From Candidatus Neomicrothrix sp. UBA6944 (GTDB lineage: Bacteria > Actinomycetota > Acidimicrobiia > Acidimicrobiales > Poriferisodalaceae): a stretch of DNA of 26,844 bases. The notes below the pieces were generated by a model. The model was given only the letters and a program-made list of their open reading frames with translations, had not been told where the DNA came from and made no database searches. Shown here one piece after another: positions 6,005 through 13,889 of the stretch (position 1 is the stretch's first letter; each line of letters begins with the position of its first letter). The stretch is taken from assembly GCA_002448715.1 (NCBI GenBank), contig DJZU01000107.1, positions 1 to 26,844 of the forward strand, read 5' to 3'. A program made the position numbers and the translations under genes.

Positions 6005-6787
6005 ATGAGCAACGACCACGGCGGCGATTTCGACGTTTCTCCAACTGGCGACACTGAGTCATTCCCGACTGACGCAGAGCTGTCTCGCTCTTTAGTGGCA
6101 TCAATCGGCACGGGCGTCTTGTCAACGCTTAATTCCGACGGCTATCCCTATGGAAGCCTGATCTCCTACGCAAACGATCAGCGGGGTAATCCCATCACGT
6201 TGATTTCAGAACTAGCGGAACACACAAAGAATGCCCGGTCGGAACGAAAGGCCAGCCTTCTGGTCACTAATGCCCACTCAGCGGAAGGTGACCCTTTAAC
6301 CGGAGCGCGGCTGACGCTTGTAGGCAATATGCAACTTCTAGAACAAGGCGACGAATCTTCTGGGGCTTACTTGAACAGGCATCCTTACGCAGCCGATTAC
6401 GCCAACTTTAAGGATTTCAACTACTGGAAATTAGAAGTCGAGAGCTGTCGCTTCGTAGGCGGCTTCGGTCACATGAGCTGGATGGGGGCAGAGGCCTATT
6501 CCAACGCCGAGCAAGATCCCTTCTGTGATAACGCCGAACACGCTATTGAACACATGAACGATGACCATGCCGATGCAAATCTGATTTTCGTACAGGAACT
6601 GGGAGGCGTACCGAACGCCTCAGAAGCTCAAATGATCGCCGTGGACAGGTACGGGATGACCTTCAAAGCGTCGACCGCCTTGGAAACACGGACGAGTAGG
6701 GTCGCCTTCCCTGAAGTTGCTCATGAAGCTTCCCAGTTGGAACCATTCGTCATAGGCCTACTTCGCTCTCTGAGAGAAGATACCTAG
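6005..6787 (+). CDS. HugZ-like heme-utilisation / PNPOx-fold protein with DUF2470 domain
   Basis: Proteins of this two-domain type bind heme on a split beta-barrel and in HugZ cleave it to release iron; related members act in tetrapyrrole control. Residues about 25-170 show the PNPOx-like barrel (GTGVLSTLNSDGYPYGSLIS near 39-58). About 178-255 form a DUF2470 domain with HMNDDHADANLIF, containing the histidine used as heme ligand in HugZ. The length, 260 aa, fits. ATG at 6005 is chosen because AAAGAGGA lies about 8 nt upstream; an in-frame ATG at 5933 has none and would extend into the folded leader. It converges with the heme import operon, which supports the heme role, though heme cleavage itself is not shown by sequence. 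Confidence 0.8.
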   Translation: MSNDHGGDFDVSPTGDTESFPTDAELSRSLVASIGTGVLSTLNSDGYPYGSLISYANDQRGNPITLISELAEHTKNARSERKASLLVTNAHSAEGDPLTGARLTLVGNMQLLEQGDESSGAYLNRHPYAADYANFKDFNYWKLEVESCRFVGGFGHMSWMGAEAYSNAEQDPFCDNAEHAIEHMNDDHADANLIFVQELGGVPNASEAQMIAVDRYGMTFKASTALETRTSRVAFPEVAHEASQLEPFVIGLLRSLREDT

Positions 6788-6795
6788 GAATAGAG

Positions 6796-6814
6796 CTGAC
6801 TAGTTCGAAGTCAG
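6796..6814. terminator. Inverted repeat between convergent HugZ-like and ATPase genes
   Basis: CTGACT at 6796-6801 pairs with AGTCAG at 6809-6814 around a 7-nt loop, in the 45-nt gap where the HugZ-like gene and the heme/siderophore import operon meet tail to tail. It could end transcripts from both sides. There is no T-tract, and an overlapping alternative stem (AGTTC 6802-6806 with GAACT 6814-6818) exists. Confidence 0.4.
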
Positions 6815-6832
6815 AACTATCACTCAAATGGT

Positions 6833-7645
6833 TCAGCCATTCCCTGGAATATCTGGCACACATAGAGGGGTCCCTGTCGCGGGATCGGCAATGACGACTG
6901 CCTTAAGTCCAAAGACTTTTTCCATCATTGAAGGCGTGACGACTTCGTCAGGGGTGCCTTGAATCGCCACATCGCCATTGAGCATCGCTACGACATGATC
7001 TGCATAGCGGGACCCTTGGTTGATGTCGTGGACGACCATGACAACGGTCCGCGCTTCTTCGATATTCAGCTTTCTTAATAGCTCTAGGATTTCAACCTGG
7101 TGGGCTATGTCCAAATATGTCGTGGGCTCATCTAGCAGCATCAGGCGGGCGTCCTGCGACAACGCCATGGCAATCCATGCTCTCTGACGTTGACCACCGG
7201 AAAGGTGGTCGACGAGATCCCCTGCGGAGTCGGAAAGTCTGGTTAACGTAAGAGCTTTTTGTACAGCCGCTTCATCTTCGCGACTCCATTGGTCAAAAAT
7301 TCGTTGATGTGGGTAGCGACCGCGGCGGACTAAATCCATGACCGTTAATCCAGATGGCGCGGTCGGACCCTGGGGCAACAATCCAACCTGCCGAGCTACA
7401 GCTTTCGTCGACTGTTCATGAATATCGCGACCATTGAGAAACACCGAGCCGTTAGTTGGCTTTAAAACACGAGATAATCCTCGGAGCAATGTCGATTTTC
7501 CCGATCCGTTAGCACCGATAATCGCAGTTATCTTTCCTGCGGGTACAACAAAGTTGAGGCCGGCGATAACTGGCTTCGATCCGTATCCGAGAACCAGGTC
7601 CGATGTCTCCAAGTCCGTAGTTTGGGGTGTTATTTCACGGGGCAC
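6833..7645 (-). CDS. Heme/siderophore ABC importer ATPase (FecE/HmuV family)
   Basis: This is the ATP-hydrolysing subunit that powers import through the FecCD permease pair encoded just upstream. The 270-aa protein has Walker A GANGSGKST near 43-51, Q-loop LLPQGPTAP, signature LSGGQRQRAW, Walker B LMLLDEPTTYLD and switch VVHDINQ, all in the order of the FepC/FecE group. Start is GTG at 7645 with GAGGT 7 nt upstream. It overlaps the preceding permease gene by 11 nt and is the last gene of the operon. The gene set favours heme, but this subfamily also serves siderophores and cobalamin. Confidence 0.92.
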   Translation of the reverse strand: MPREITPQTTDLETSDLVLGYGSKPVIAGLNFVVPAGKITAIIGANGSGKSTLLRGLSRVLKPTNGSVFLNGRDIHEQSTKAVARQVGLLPQGPTAPSGLTVMDLVRRGRYPHQRIFDQWSREDEAAVQKALTLTRLSDSAGDLVDHLSGGQRQRAWIAMALSQDARLMLLDEPTTYLDIAHQVEILELLRKLNIEEARTVVMVVHDINQGSRYADHVVAMLNGDVAIQGTPDEVVTPSMMEKVFGLKAVVIADPATGTPLCVPDIPGNG

Positions 7646-8765
7646 GGTTATACCTCACCAAAATGAATAGAAAGTAGGGCCCACCCAGCGCGGCTGTTAT
7701 AACACCAACCGGCAGGGTGGTCGGGGCAAATAGTTGCTGGGCTATCAAGTCACAGCCCAGCAGAAATAGCGCTCCAACTAAACCCGTCAGAACAAGCGTG
7801 CCGCCGGTGAGAGGACCAGCAACCAATCTGACTATATGTGGCACTAACAAGGCAACAAAGCCGAGCGGCCCAATTACCGCTACAGCTACGGCCGCGTAGC
7901 CTGAAGCCACCAAAATTATCGCCGTGCGTTCCCGTTCGACTCGCAACCCCAGACTCGAAGCCATGTCATCGCCAAGTTGTAAAAGTCTTAGGCGACGCAC
8001 AAGAACCAACGCCAGTGGCGTCAGGCAAAGCAGTACAACGGACAGGGTCCAAACGTCGGTCCACGAGGCACCAAATAAACTGCCTGCCTGCCATCGCGCT
8101 GCTGCAAGAACTTGTTCGATTGGAAATTTCACCATTAGATAGGTAATTCCCGAAGCGAGCAGCGCATTGATTCCGATGCCGACCAGAACAAGACGGTTGC
8201 CTGTTATGCCTCTCTTCCAAGCCAACAGGTAGATGATTCCCGCAGTAACAACCGCCCCAACGAAAGCTGCCCACGGCAGCAAACTCACGTCTGCTCCAAC
8301 TGCCAGGACGAAAACCGCACATAGAGCAGCCCCGGTATTAATACCGATTACATCTGGCGAAACCAGGGGGTTATTCAAAAGAGTCTGAAACAGTGCTCCG
8401 GAACTCGCCAGACAAAACCCAGCTAATACTGCCGCCACAACTCTCGGAAAGCGCAAAGAGTTCACGACAAAGGAGTACTCGCCAGCACGATCCCAAAAGG
8501 CAGTCGATATCGCCTGGAACCGAGGAATCGGATACTCCCCTACTTCAAGACCCACGAGCGTCAAGAGAATCAAAAGGGTAGACGCTCCGCCACAAAGCCG
8601 TACTACCCGAAGGTCCACTAACACCGAACTTCGTTTTGTACGCAACGAACGCGGAGAAGGCTGCAGCACAGCGGTAAAGCTGAGCAAAACCGCAACCACG
8701 AGGATGCCGATGATTAAAACCGTCAGAGTGAAAAGTGACGGAGCGGCGAGAGCTTCAAGTCTCAC
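7635..8765 (-). CDS. FecCD-family permease (second of pair)
   Basis: This is an integral membrane subunit of a type II ABC importer for heme, Fe(III)-siderophore or cobalamin. It is 376 aa and very hydrophobic, with about nine to ten predicted helices. Typical FecCD stretches are RFPRVVAAVLAGFCLASSGALFQTLLNNPLVSPDVIGI split over the second helix pair, and GPLGFVALLVPHIVRL near residues 299-314, the cytoplasmic ATPase-coupling segment. An N-terminal extension of about 60 residues with one additional helix precedes the core. GTG at 8765 overlaps the previous stop (GTGA), with GGAG 2-3 nt before it. It forms a heterodimer with the 345-aa permease. Confidence 0.92.
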   Translation of the reverse strand: MRLEALAAPSLFTLTVLIIGILVVAVLLSFTAVLQPSPRSLRTKRSSVLVDLRVVRLCGGASTLLILLTLVGLEVGEYPIPRFQAISTAFWDRAGEYSFVVNSLRFPRVVAAVLAGFCLASSGALFQTLLNNPLVSPDVIGINTGAALCAVFVLAVGADVSLLPWAAFVGAVVTAGIIYLLAWKRGITGNRLVLVGIGINALLASGITYLMVKFPIEQVLAAARWQAGSLFGASWTDVWTLSVVLLCLTPLALVLVRRLRLLQLGDDMASSLGLRVERERTAIILVASGYAAVAVAVIGPLGFVALLVPHIVRLVAGPLTGGTLVLTGLVGALFLLGCDLIAQQLFAPTTLPVGVITAALGGPYFLFILVRYNRAP

Positions 8766-9799
8766 AACTCCGCGAGCCTTTTAGAGCGCACTAAGAAGAT
8801 CAGGAACGGCGCTCCTACCAGGGAGGTCACAATCCCCACCTGAAGCTCTTGAGGTGAGACCACTATTCGCCCCAAAATATCTGCCACCAACAAAAGGCTC
8901 GGACCGAACAACAGACACAGGACAGTGATCCATCGATAGTCCGGGCCAACAAGAGAACGGGCTATGTGAGGTACGGCGAGTCCCACGAAGGCGATCGGGC
9001 CAGCTATTGCCACAGCTGATGCTGCGAGCAACACCGATACTAAGCCTGACCACAGCCGCACAACCCCAACTCTTTGCCCAAGCGATGCGGCAGCTTCTTC
9101 TCCTAACGAAAGCGTGTTCAATGAAGAGCCGAGCGATAACGCAGCGACAACGCCCACAAGAATCAGGGGGAAAAGCAGCCTGATCTCTTCAGTGCCTCTT
9201 CCCGCTAAAGATCCGGCAAGCCAGAATCGAGCTTCATCCAGGGTTTCTTCGTCCAAAAGCAAAAGCGTTGAAGTCCAAGCTGAAAGCAACGCTGTAAGTA
9301 CTGCTCCCGCCAAAGCCAACTTGACCGGAGTGATACCTCCAGGGCCTACTCGGGCTACTCCGTATACAAGGGCTCCAGCTGCTACGGCGCCTACAAACGC
9401 AAACCACACATACCCCTTGGGGGTGAGGATGTTCAATCCGTGAATAGCTGTAACCATCGCAAACGCAGCCCCAGCGTTGATACCGAGGATTCCAGGTCCT
9501 CCTAGAGGGTTACGCGTTACTCCCTGAGTGATCGAACCAGCTACCGCCAAGCACGCTCCTGCTGTAACTGCAAGCAGGGTTCGAGGTAAGCGAAGCTGAC
9601 GCACGACAATTTGGGCAGTGTCGTTGGAATCAAAGGCGAATAACGCGGTCCAAACGGTTTGCAAGTCAACGGGTACAGGCCCTACTAAAAGACTGCAAAT
9701 AGCAGCAAAGGCAAGCAGCGTGACGGCGAACAGGACCCAAACTATTGGTCGGAAAAGGGCAGCGTCATTGCTTGGTTTCGAGGCATTCAGGCAGACCAT
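8762..9799 (-). CDS. FecCD-family permease (first of pair)
   Basis: This is the partner permease of the importer. At 345 aa it has the ordinary FecCD length. Landmarks are RQLRLPRTLLAVTAGACLAVAGSITQGVTRNPLGGPGILGI, read in pieces from about residue 67, and GPIAFVGLAVPHIARSLVGPD near 268-288, the coupling loop. The start is ATG at 9799, 16 nt after the second binding-protein gene. The downstream permease begins inside its stop codon. Only one permease pair serves two binding-protein genes in this operon, so the binding proteins may deliver different ligands to the same channel. Confidence 0.92.
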   Translation of the reverse strand: MVCLNASKPSNDAALFRPIVWVLFAVTLLAFAAICSLLVGPVPVDLQTVWTALFAFDSNDTAQIVVRQLRLPRTLLAVTAGACLAVAGSITQGVTRNPLGGPGILGINAGAAFAMVTAIHGLNILTPKGYVWFAFVGAVAAGALVYGVARVGPGGITPVKLALAGAVLTALLSAWTSTLLLLDEETLDEARFWLAGSLAGRGTEEIRLLFPLILVGVVAALSLGSSLNTLSLGEEAAASLGQRVGVVRLWSGLVSVLLAASAVAIAGPIAFVGLAVPHIARSLVGPDYRWITVLCLLFGPSLLLVADILGRIVVSPQELQVGIVTSLVGAPFLIFLVRSKRLAEL

Positions 9800-9815
9800 T
9801 GGCGCCTCGGAAACC

Positions 9816-11219
9816 TCATTTCGGACAAGGAGTTTGTGCCGCCGATAGGAATCCGCAGAAGTCGTCTTTAGTTACCTGCCATATGCCGTCAACGAGATAG
9901 ATGGTTCTGTCCAGATCCGTATAAGCAGGTGAATCTCCGAAATAGACGTCGTAGATGATGGTCGCCTCACCGTTGCTTATCTGCGCGGCTTTTGGCGTCA
10001 GGGTGATCCCGTTATTGTCGATCGCGCCAAGTCGATACGCCTCGTTAGCATCTCGAAGTTCGCTCGCTCTTTCTAAATGAGGGGCTTTGTCTTCCCAAAT
10101 AGTCTCACTCCCATACACAAGGCGAAATGCCTCCATAGCAGCCTCTTCTTCCGCCGTCGGCGGGTCAATAACGACAGTAACTATCTGGGAAATGTCGGGC
10201 ACTAGGTCTTCGAGTAACAGACTGAGGCTAAGAATCGTTATCGAGTTGATGGCACCCTCATAGTCGCTTCCCTGATCTACCCACACAACATTTTCTTGTT
10301 CGAGAAATGGCCGAGAATCAACTAATGAGGTCCGAAGCGCCGGATCCGACTCCACTACCAAAACGTCGACATCTAGGAAACTTTCCAGTTTTTCTGTCAG
10401 CAGCGTCCAGTCCATCCCCCCAATTTCATCGTCCAGATTTGATGGGTACGAGAGCCCTAATTGTCTGAAAAAGCGAGCCGACAAAGATTCCCCTCCTGCG
10501 ATCTGAAGGACTTCTCCTTCGCCAACTTTTAAGTGACCGAAAGTGGACCCTTTCAGGGCAGGGTGTGGACGAATAGCGTCAAAAATCGAGGCTTGGGTAA
10601 CCAAGATCGCTTGACGAGCTTCAGATTCGAGATTCAACACCTGACCGACAAACTCCGCGTGCCTTTGCCATGACATTTCCGAGGCGTTACCTCCTGTGGG
10701 TTGGGCAACCGTAGGGGCTATGGAAGACAACTGTTCGTATTGTTCGAGACTCAGATCCGCCTTCGTCGCCATTATGAGATCAGGGAGCAATTCGGCTATG
10801 GCACCGTAGTCAATGCCGTCCTCGAGGTTTGCTGGTCCTAATATTTCGGCGTTGCGGAGGGACTCTCGAGACCACGGGGGAGGAAAAGTCTCCGCCAAAG
10901 TCTCAGGTCCAGTAGAGGCGATGGGGATCACCCCAATTGCTATCAATGAGTCTTCTTCGTATGGCCCTAAGGTGACAATGCGCTCTGGGTTTTGAGGTAC
11001 CACTGTCTGTCCGTACCGATGCGCTATAGCGATCTCTTTAGGAGCTACATCTGGCGCTGAATTTTCCTCCACAGACAAATCCGACTGCGTTTTGGTGGTG
11101 GTCGAAGAGCGCACCGCTGAGGAACCTGCATCCACATCGACCGGGACCGAGCACGCCGTGAAACAAAACAGAGTTAAAGAAAAAAGCGTCCAGCCACAAT
11201 TACGGTCCCAAAAACGCAT
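9816..11219 (-). CDS. Iron-complex binding lipoprotein with extra C-terminal domain
   Basis: This is a substrate-binding lipoprotein of the Fe-siderophore/heme class (PF01497-like). The 467-aa protein has a signal with lipobox Cys23 (FTAC), a Ser/Thr-rich spacer, and then the binding domain from about 60 to 345, seen in NPERIVTLGPYEEDSLIAIG, IAELLPDLIMATKADLSLEQYEQLSSIAPTV (in parts) and an SFLDVDVLVVES hinge region. Family members usually end near 320-350 aa. Here about 110 extra residues follow (EEEAAMEAFRLVYGSETIW to the two C-terminal cysteines), with the alternating strand pattern of an NTF2/SnoaL-like or Mtb12-like domain. That domain assignment is tentative. It lies 8 nt after mhuD and 16 nt before the permeases. 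No ribosome-binding site is clear at the ATG. Confidence 0.85.
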   Translation of the reverse strand: MRFWDRNCGWTLFSLTLFCFTACSVPVDVDAGSSAVRSSTTTKTQSDLSVEENSAPDVAPKEIAIAHRYGQTVVPQNPERIVTLGPYEEDSLIAIGVIPIASTGPETLAETFPPPWSRESLRNAEILGPANLEDGIDYGAIAELLPDLIMATKADLSLEQYEQLSSIAPTVAQPTGGNASEMSWQRHAEFVGQVLNLESEARQAILVTQASIFDAIRPHPALKGSTFGHLKVGEGEVLQIAGGESLSARFFRQLGLSYPSNLDDEIGGMDWTLLTEKLESFLDVDVLVVESDPALRTSLVDSRPFLEQENVVWVDQGSDYEGAINSITILSLSLLLEDLVPDISQIVTVVIDPPTAEEEAAMEAFRLVYGSETIWEDKAPHLERASELRDANEAYRLGAIDNNGITLTPKAAQISNGEATIIYDVYFGDSPAYTDLDRTIYLVDGIWQVTKDDFCGFLSAAQTPCPK

Positions 11220-11227
11220 GAAATCGC

Positions 11228-11536
11228 TTATCTGGTTGGCTCTGCGCGCAAGACAACATCAAATGAAAGCAGCTCTGCTCCATGAGCTACTGGCTGAGCG
11301 GAAGCCTCTGCATGACCGCGAGCGAACTCCGGTGACTGCACCCACGCCATAAAGGCTTCTTCAGAGGCCCAGCGGGTGTATACGTACCAAGTATCTCCGT
11401 TATCTGGTCGGAGAAGTTCAAAGTTTTCGAACCCCTCCATTTGCTCAACCTCGCCAAGCCTCGACTCAAAACGTCTCAGTAGTTCGTCACCAGAACCCTC
11501 CGGTACGGTGATCGCGTTAATCCTCACAACGCTCAT
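11228..11536 (-). CDS. mhuD: MhuD-type heme-degrading monooxygenase
   Basis: MhuD (IsdG superfamily, ABM fold) opens the heme ring and frees iron; the mycobacterial enzyme makes mycobilin without releasing CO. The 102-aa protein matches MhuD along its length: INAITVPEGSG near the N terminus, LLRPDNGDTWYVYTRW in the middle and AHGAELLSFDVVL near the end. The catalytic trio known in the mycobacterial enzyme is present at the same spacing: Asn7, Trp65 and His75. ATG at 11536 has GGAG 8 nt upstream. It lies in the import operon between the unknown 181-aa gene and the second binding protein, so imported heme would be degraded at once in the cytoplasm. Confidence 0.88.
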   Translation of the reverse strand: MSVVRINAITVPEGSGDELLRRFESRLGEVEQMEGFENFELLRPDNGDTWYVYTRWASEEAFMAWVQSPEFARGHAEASAQPVAHGAELLSFDVVLRAEPTR

Positions 11537-11541
11537 TATTT

Positions 11542-12087
11542 CTACTCCTTCTTCTTCGAGGTCCGATCTGTTGAAGGGTGAAGTGTCTGCATCACCGCGG
11601 CTTCAGCCAGATAGTTGGCATAGGCACACAGTGCTAGGCAGTCGACTTGCTCTTCAGTAAATCCGGACTCGATTTCTAACTTGACGATAACTACTTTGAG
11701 CTCAAGATCAGCAGTCAACGTAACGGTAGCCTCATCCGCAACTTGTGGATCGCAGTCCAAGTCGCTGAACAATTCTCGTAGCCGACCTGGAGCGAGGGAT
11801 GCGACGAACCAACGCTCCCCTCGGCGGTATCGCGAACGGTAGACACCTGCCACAACGTGGTCCAGCGCTCCACCTGGAACTATTCCTCCAAGCCACGTAT
11901 CTACTTCGGTAGCTATTGGACAAGGACCTTCCGCGACTAAATGCCGGAACGTGCATGGGCTGAGATCAGCGCGCGAGTGTCCCGCAACGGTTAGGCGGCC
12001 CCCATCAGTTCGTCGCAACAACAGTTCAGCGCCTGGCACGCAGTGTGCAAGGGCTGCTGCGGAAATCACGCCATCTTTATCAATCAT
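11542..12087 (-). CDS. Unrecognised 181-aa protein coupled to hmuT
   Basis: I do not recognise this family. The protein has no signal peptide or membrane helix and ends in a Lys-rich tail (DRTSKKKE). Several His/Cys positions could bind metal or heme: AHCVPG near 14-19, AGHSRADLSPCTFRHL near 35-50, EGPCPIA near 53-59, and VDCLALC near 148-154. The N-terminal half is strand-rich with a basic patch SRYRRGERW near 85-93. Its ATG shares one base with the hmuT stop (TAATG), and mhuD starts 5 nt after its stop. Placement between importer binding protein and heme oxygenase suggests a cytoplasmic heme chaperone, acceptor or reductase partner, but this is inference from position. Confidence 0.7.
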   Translation of the reverse strand: MIDKDGVISAAALAHCVPGAELLLRRTDGGRLTVAGHSRADLSPCTFRHLVAEGPCPIATEVDTWLGGIVPGGALDHVVAGVYRSRYRRGERWFVASLAPGRLRELFSDLDCDPQVADEATVTLTADLELKVVIVKLEIESGFTEEQVDCLALCAYANYLAEAAVMQTLHPSTDRTSKKKE

Positions 12088-13151
12088 TAAGACTTGTCTC
12101 CACTTTCCCGTGCTTGGTCAATTATTTTTGAAAGTTCCGCAATTAACTTTCCAACTCTCGGTCCATTGCCGAGCAGCCACTGATCATCAAAGTGAGCTAT
12201 CGCTCCATTCCTCCCTGCCGGGGTTTGCGAAAGGCCACCGATCTTCAATAGGCCCGAAGAGCCACCAACCGAATCAAGACCTGCGGATGGGACGAGAATT
12301 ACCTCCGGAGCCGCGACCATCAAACCCTCCGCTGAGATGCTTTCGCTGCCCGTTATGTTCAGGACCGTGGCCATACTTTCTCCACCCGCGGCCTCAATGA
12401 TCCAGTGCGTTGCTGAGCTTTTGCCCAGGACCAGTTGGGTGCTAGCGCCACGCAAATATAAGGAAACCACCCTCGGGCGACTCTCAACCTCGACAACAGT
12501 TGATGCGGCAATTTCCTCTTCCACCTGGGCAGCCAACTTCGATCCGATTTGGGAAACTCCCAGTGCGGTAGCTACCGCTCGGATCTTCTCCGGTGGCCCG
12601 GCTGGGCCCGAAGAATTAGGAACAATCACGACCGCAAATCCAAGGCGCCTTAGGTCCTCAATGACTCCTGGGGGGCCAGCTATATCAGTGGCCAAAAGCA
12701 CCGTCGGTGCATAAGAGGCAATCGTCTCTGCCGATAGCGCTCTCTGGTAACCAATTTCTGGTAGTTCATCTGCCTCGGCTGGAAAAGTTGCAGACATATC
12801 AGTCGCTACAACTCGCTCCCCGAGGCCAAGGGCGAACACCACTTCAGCAACCGTGCCATCAAGCGGAATAATCCGGTCAATTGACTCAACTGTCACTTCC
12901 GTGCCCGTTAAGTCAGTCACAACTACCGGGAGAATCGGTTCGAGGCTCTCACTATGCTCAGCTTCCGGCTGTTCTTCCTCATAAGGCTGCTTATTAACAG
13001 CGTCATCAAGAACCTCTGGAGTTTGCTTCTCCAGGGACGCACTCGGGTTGTCAGAGTTTGCGTCACACGCCAGACATCCGAGCACCAAAGATGAAACTCC
13101 GCATATGAGCATCAGTTTTGCTCGGATCGAAGTTGCGACGTTCAGAAACAC
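12087..13151 (-). CDS. hmuT: HmuT-like heme-binding lipoprotein
   Basis: This is the extracellular binding component of a heme ABC importer (HmuT class of PF01497). The 354-aa precursor has a hydrophobic signal with candidate lipidated Cys26 or Cys29, an acidic linker to about residue 70, and then the two-lobed domain: GTVAEVVFALGLGERVVATD, LSAETIASYAPTVLLATD, and the C-terminal block QTPAGRNGAIAHFDDQWLLG then NGPR, which is characteristic of HmuT-type proteins. Start is GTG at 13151, with only a weak GAAG ribosome-binding site. It heads a seven-gene minus-strand operon down to 6833, and a DtxR/IdeR-like box lies 49 nt upstream. The heme ligand residues cannot be assigned without alignment. 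Confidence 0.85.
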   Translation of the reverse strand: MFLNVATSIRAKLMLICGVSSLVLGCLACDANSDNPSASLEKQTPEVLDDAVNKQPYEEEQPEAEHSESLEPILPVVVTDLTGTEVTVESIDRIIPLDGTVAEVVFALGLGERVVATDMSATFPAEADELPEIGYQRALSAETIASYAPTVLLATDIAGPPGVIEDLRRLGFAVVIVPNSSGPAGPPEKIRAVATALGVSQIGSKLAAQVEEEIAASTVVEVESRPRVVSLYLRGASTQLVLGKSSATHWIIEAAGGESMATVLNITGSESISAEGLMVAAPEVILVPSAGLDSVGGSSGLLKIGGLSQTPAGRNGAIAHFDDQWLLGNGPRVGKLIAELSKIIDQARESGDKS

Positions 13152-13199
13152 TTGTAGACGCTTCTTTATCTGGTGCTCAGGTCTGCTTGGCTCATAGTG

Positions 13200-13218
13200 A
13201 TAGGTATGCCTACCATTT
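13200..13218. promoter_or_regulatory. DtxR/IdeR-like iron box before hmuT
   Basis: TAGGTATGCCTACC at 13201-13214 fits the invariant core TAGGTnnGCCTA of DtxR/IdeR sites and matches 12 of 19 bases of the full consensus, better on the left half. It lies between divergent genes, 49 nt before the hmuT GTG and about 60 nt before the metallo-hydrolase ATG. Iron-loaded DtxR/IdeR repressors bind such boxes over uptake promoters, so the heme operon is probably repressed when iron is plentiful. Confidence 0.6.
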
Positions 13219-13264
13219 AAGGTCTTGGCTTTGCAACATTCGTAAGAGCTAGGTTTCGAAGTCG

Positions 13265-13270
13265 TAAGCT
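13265..13270 (+). promoter_or_regulatory. Leaderless -10 box (TAAGCT) of the metallo-hydrolase gene
   Basis: TAAGCT ends 6 nt before the ATG at 13277, so transcription would start at or next to the A of the start codon. No ribosome-binding site precedes this ATG. The same TAnnnT-6..8 nt-start geometry recurs at 15700, 15641, 18634, 20076 and 25803. Confidence 0.4.
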
Positions 13271-13276
13271 TTGCCT

Positions 13277-13885
13277 ATGACTCTTCATTGGCAAGCGACG
13301 GGAATCGAGGTCCACAAGGTTGTTGTGGGACCTTACGAAAACAACGTCTTTACCATCAGGTGCACCGAAACGGGGGAAGCACTTCTTATAGACGCTGCCA
13401 ACGAACACGAACAGCTTCTTGAGATCTGTCAAAGCCTTGGGGTGCGGACCGTGGTCGAAACTCATGGCCACTGGGACCATATACAAGCCATTCCGGCTAT
13501 TCGAGATGCCGGGTACGAGGTGGGTGTCGCTGCTGACGACGCCACGATGTTGCCTAGCTACGACTTCATCCTTGAAGACGATTCAGTGATACAAGTCGGT
13601 CGTCTCCGAATTAGGACTATCCATAACCCCGGCCACACACCCGGTTCCATGAGTTTTTTTGTCGAAGACACACCCCTGTTGTTTTCAGGTGACACTCTGT
13701 TCCCAGGAGGGCCGGGCGCCACTAATTTCGAAAGTGGCGACTTTGACACCATCATCAAGAGTATCGAGGACCGCATGTTCTCTAGGTTCTCAGCGGACAC
13801 GATCGTGTTGCCTGGTCATGGCGACGACACGACTATCGGGAACGAATCACCGCAACTACAGGAGTGGATTGATCGCGGTTGGTAA
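13277..13885 (+). CDS. Metallo-beta-lactamase-fold hydrolase (glyoxalase II-like)
   Basis: This is a cytoplasmic dinuclear-metal hydrolase of the MBL fold, often a thioesterase in this length class. The 202-aa protein has the metal motif HGHWDH near residues 60-65 (HxHxDH), NPGHTPGS near 120-127, SGDTLFPGG near 138-146 and PGHGDDTTIG near 179-188, giving the full set of metal ligands. Start ATG at 13277 is preferred over an in-frame TTG two codons upstream. It is divergent from the heme operon, with the iron box between them, and converges with the ABC-2 permease gene, leaving 4 nt. The substrate is unknown; a link to heme or iron is not shown. Confidence 0.85.
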   Translation: MTLHWQATGIEVHKVVVGPYENNVFTIRCTETGEALLIDAANEHEQLLEICQSLGVRTVVETHGHWDHIQAIPAIRDAGYEVGVAADDATMLPSYDFILEDDSVIQVGRLRIRTIHNPGHTPGSMSFFVEDTPLLFSGDTLFPGGPGATNFESGDFDTIIKSIEDRMFSRFSADTIVLPGHGDDTTIGNESPQLQEWIDRGW

Positions 13886-13889
13886 AGAC

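Noticed and set aside
5722..6111. Minus-strand frame of 129 aa through the GC-rich element
   Set aside because: Arg/Pro-rich composition with no domain, overlaps the HugZ-like gene start, and the hairpins explain the base bias better.
11542..12087. OsmC-like family for the 181-aa protein
   Set aside because: Only a faint likeness in the last helix; the rest does not fit, so no family is assigned.
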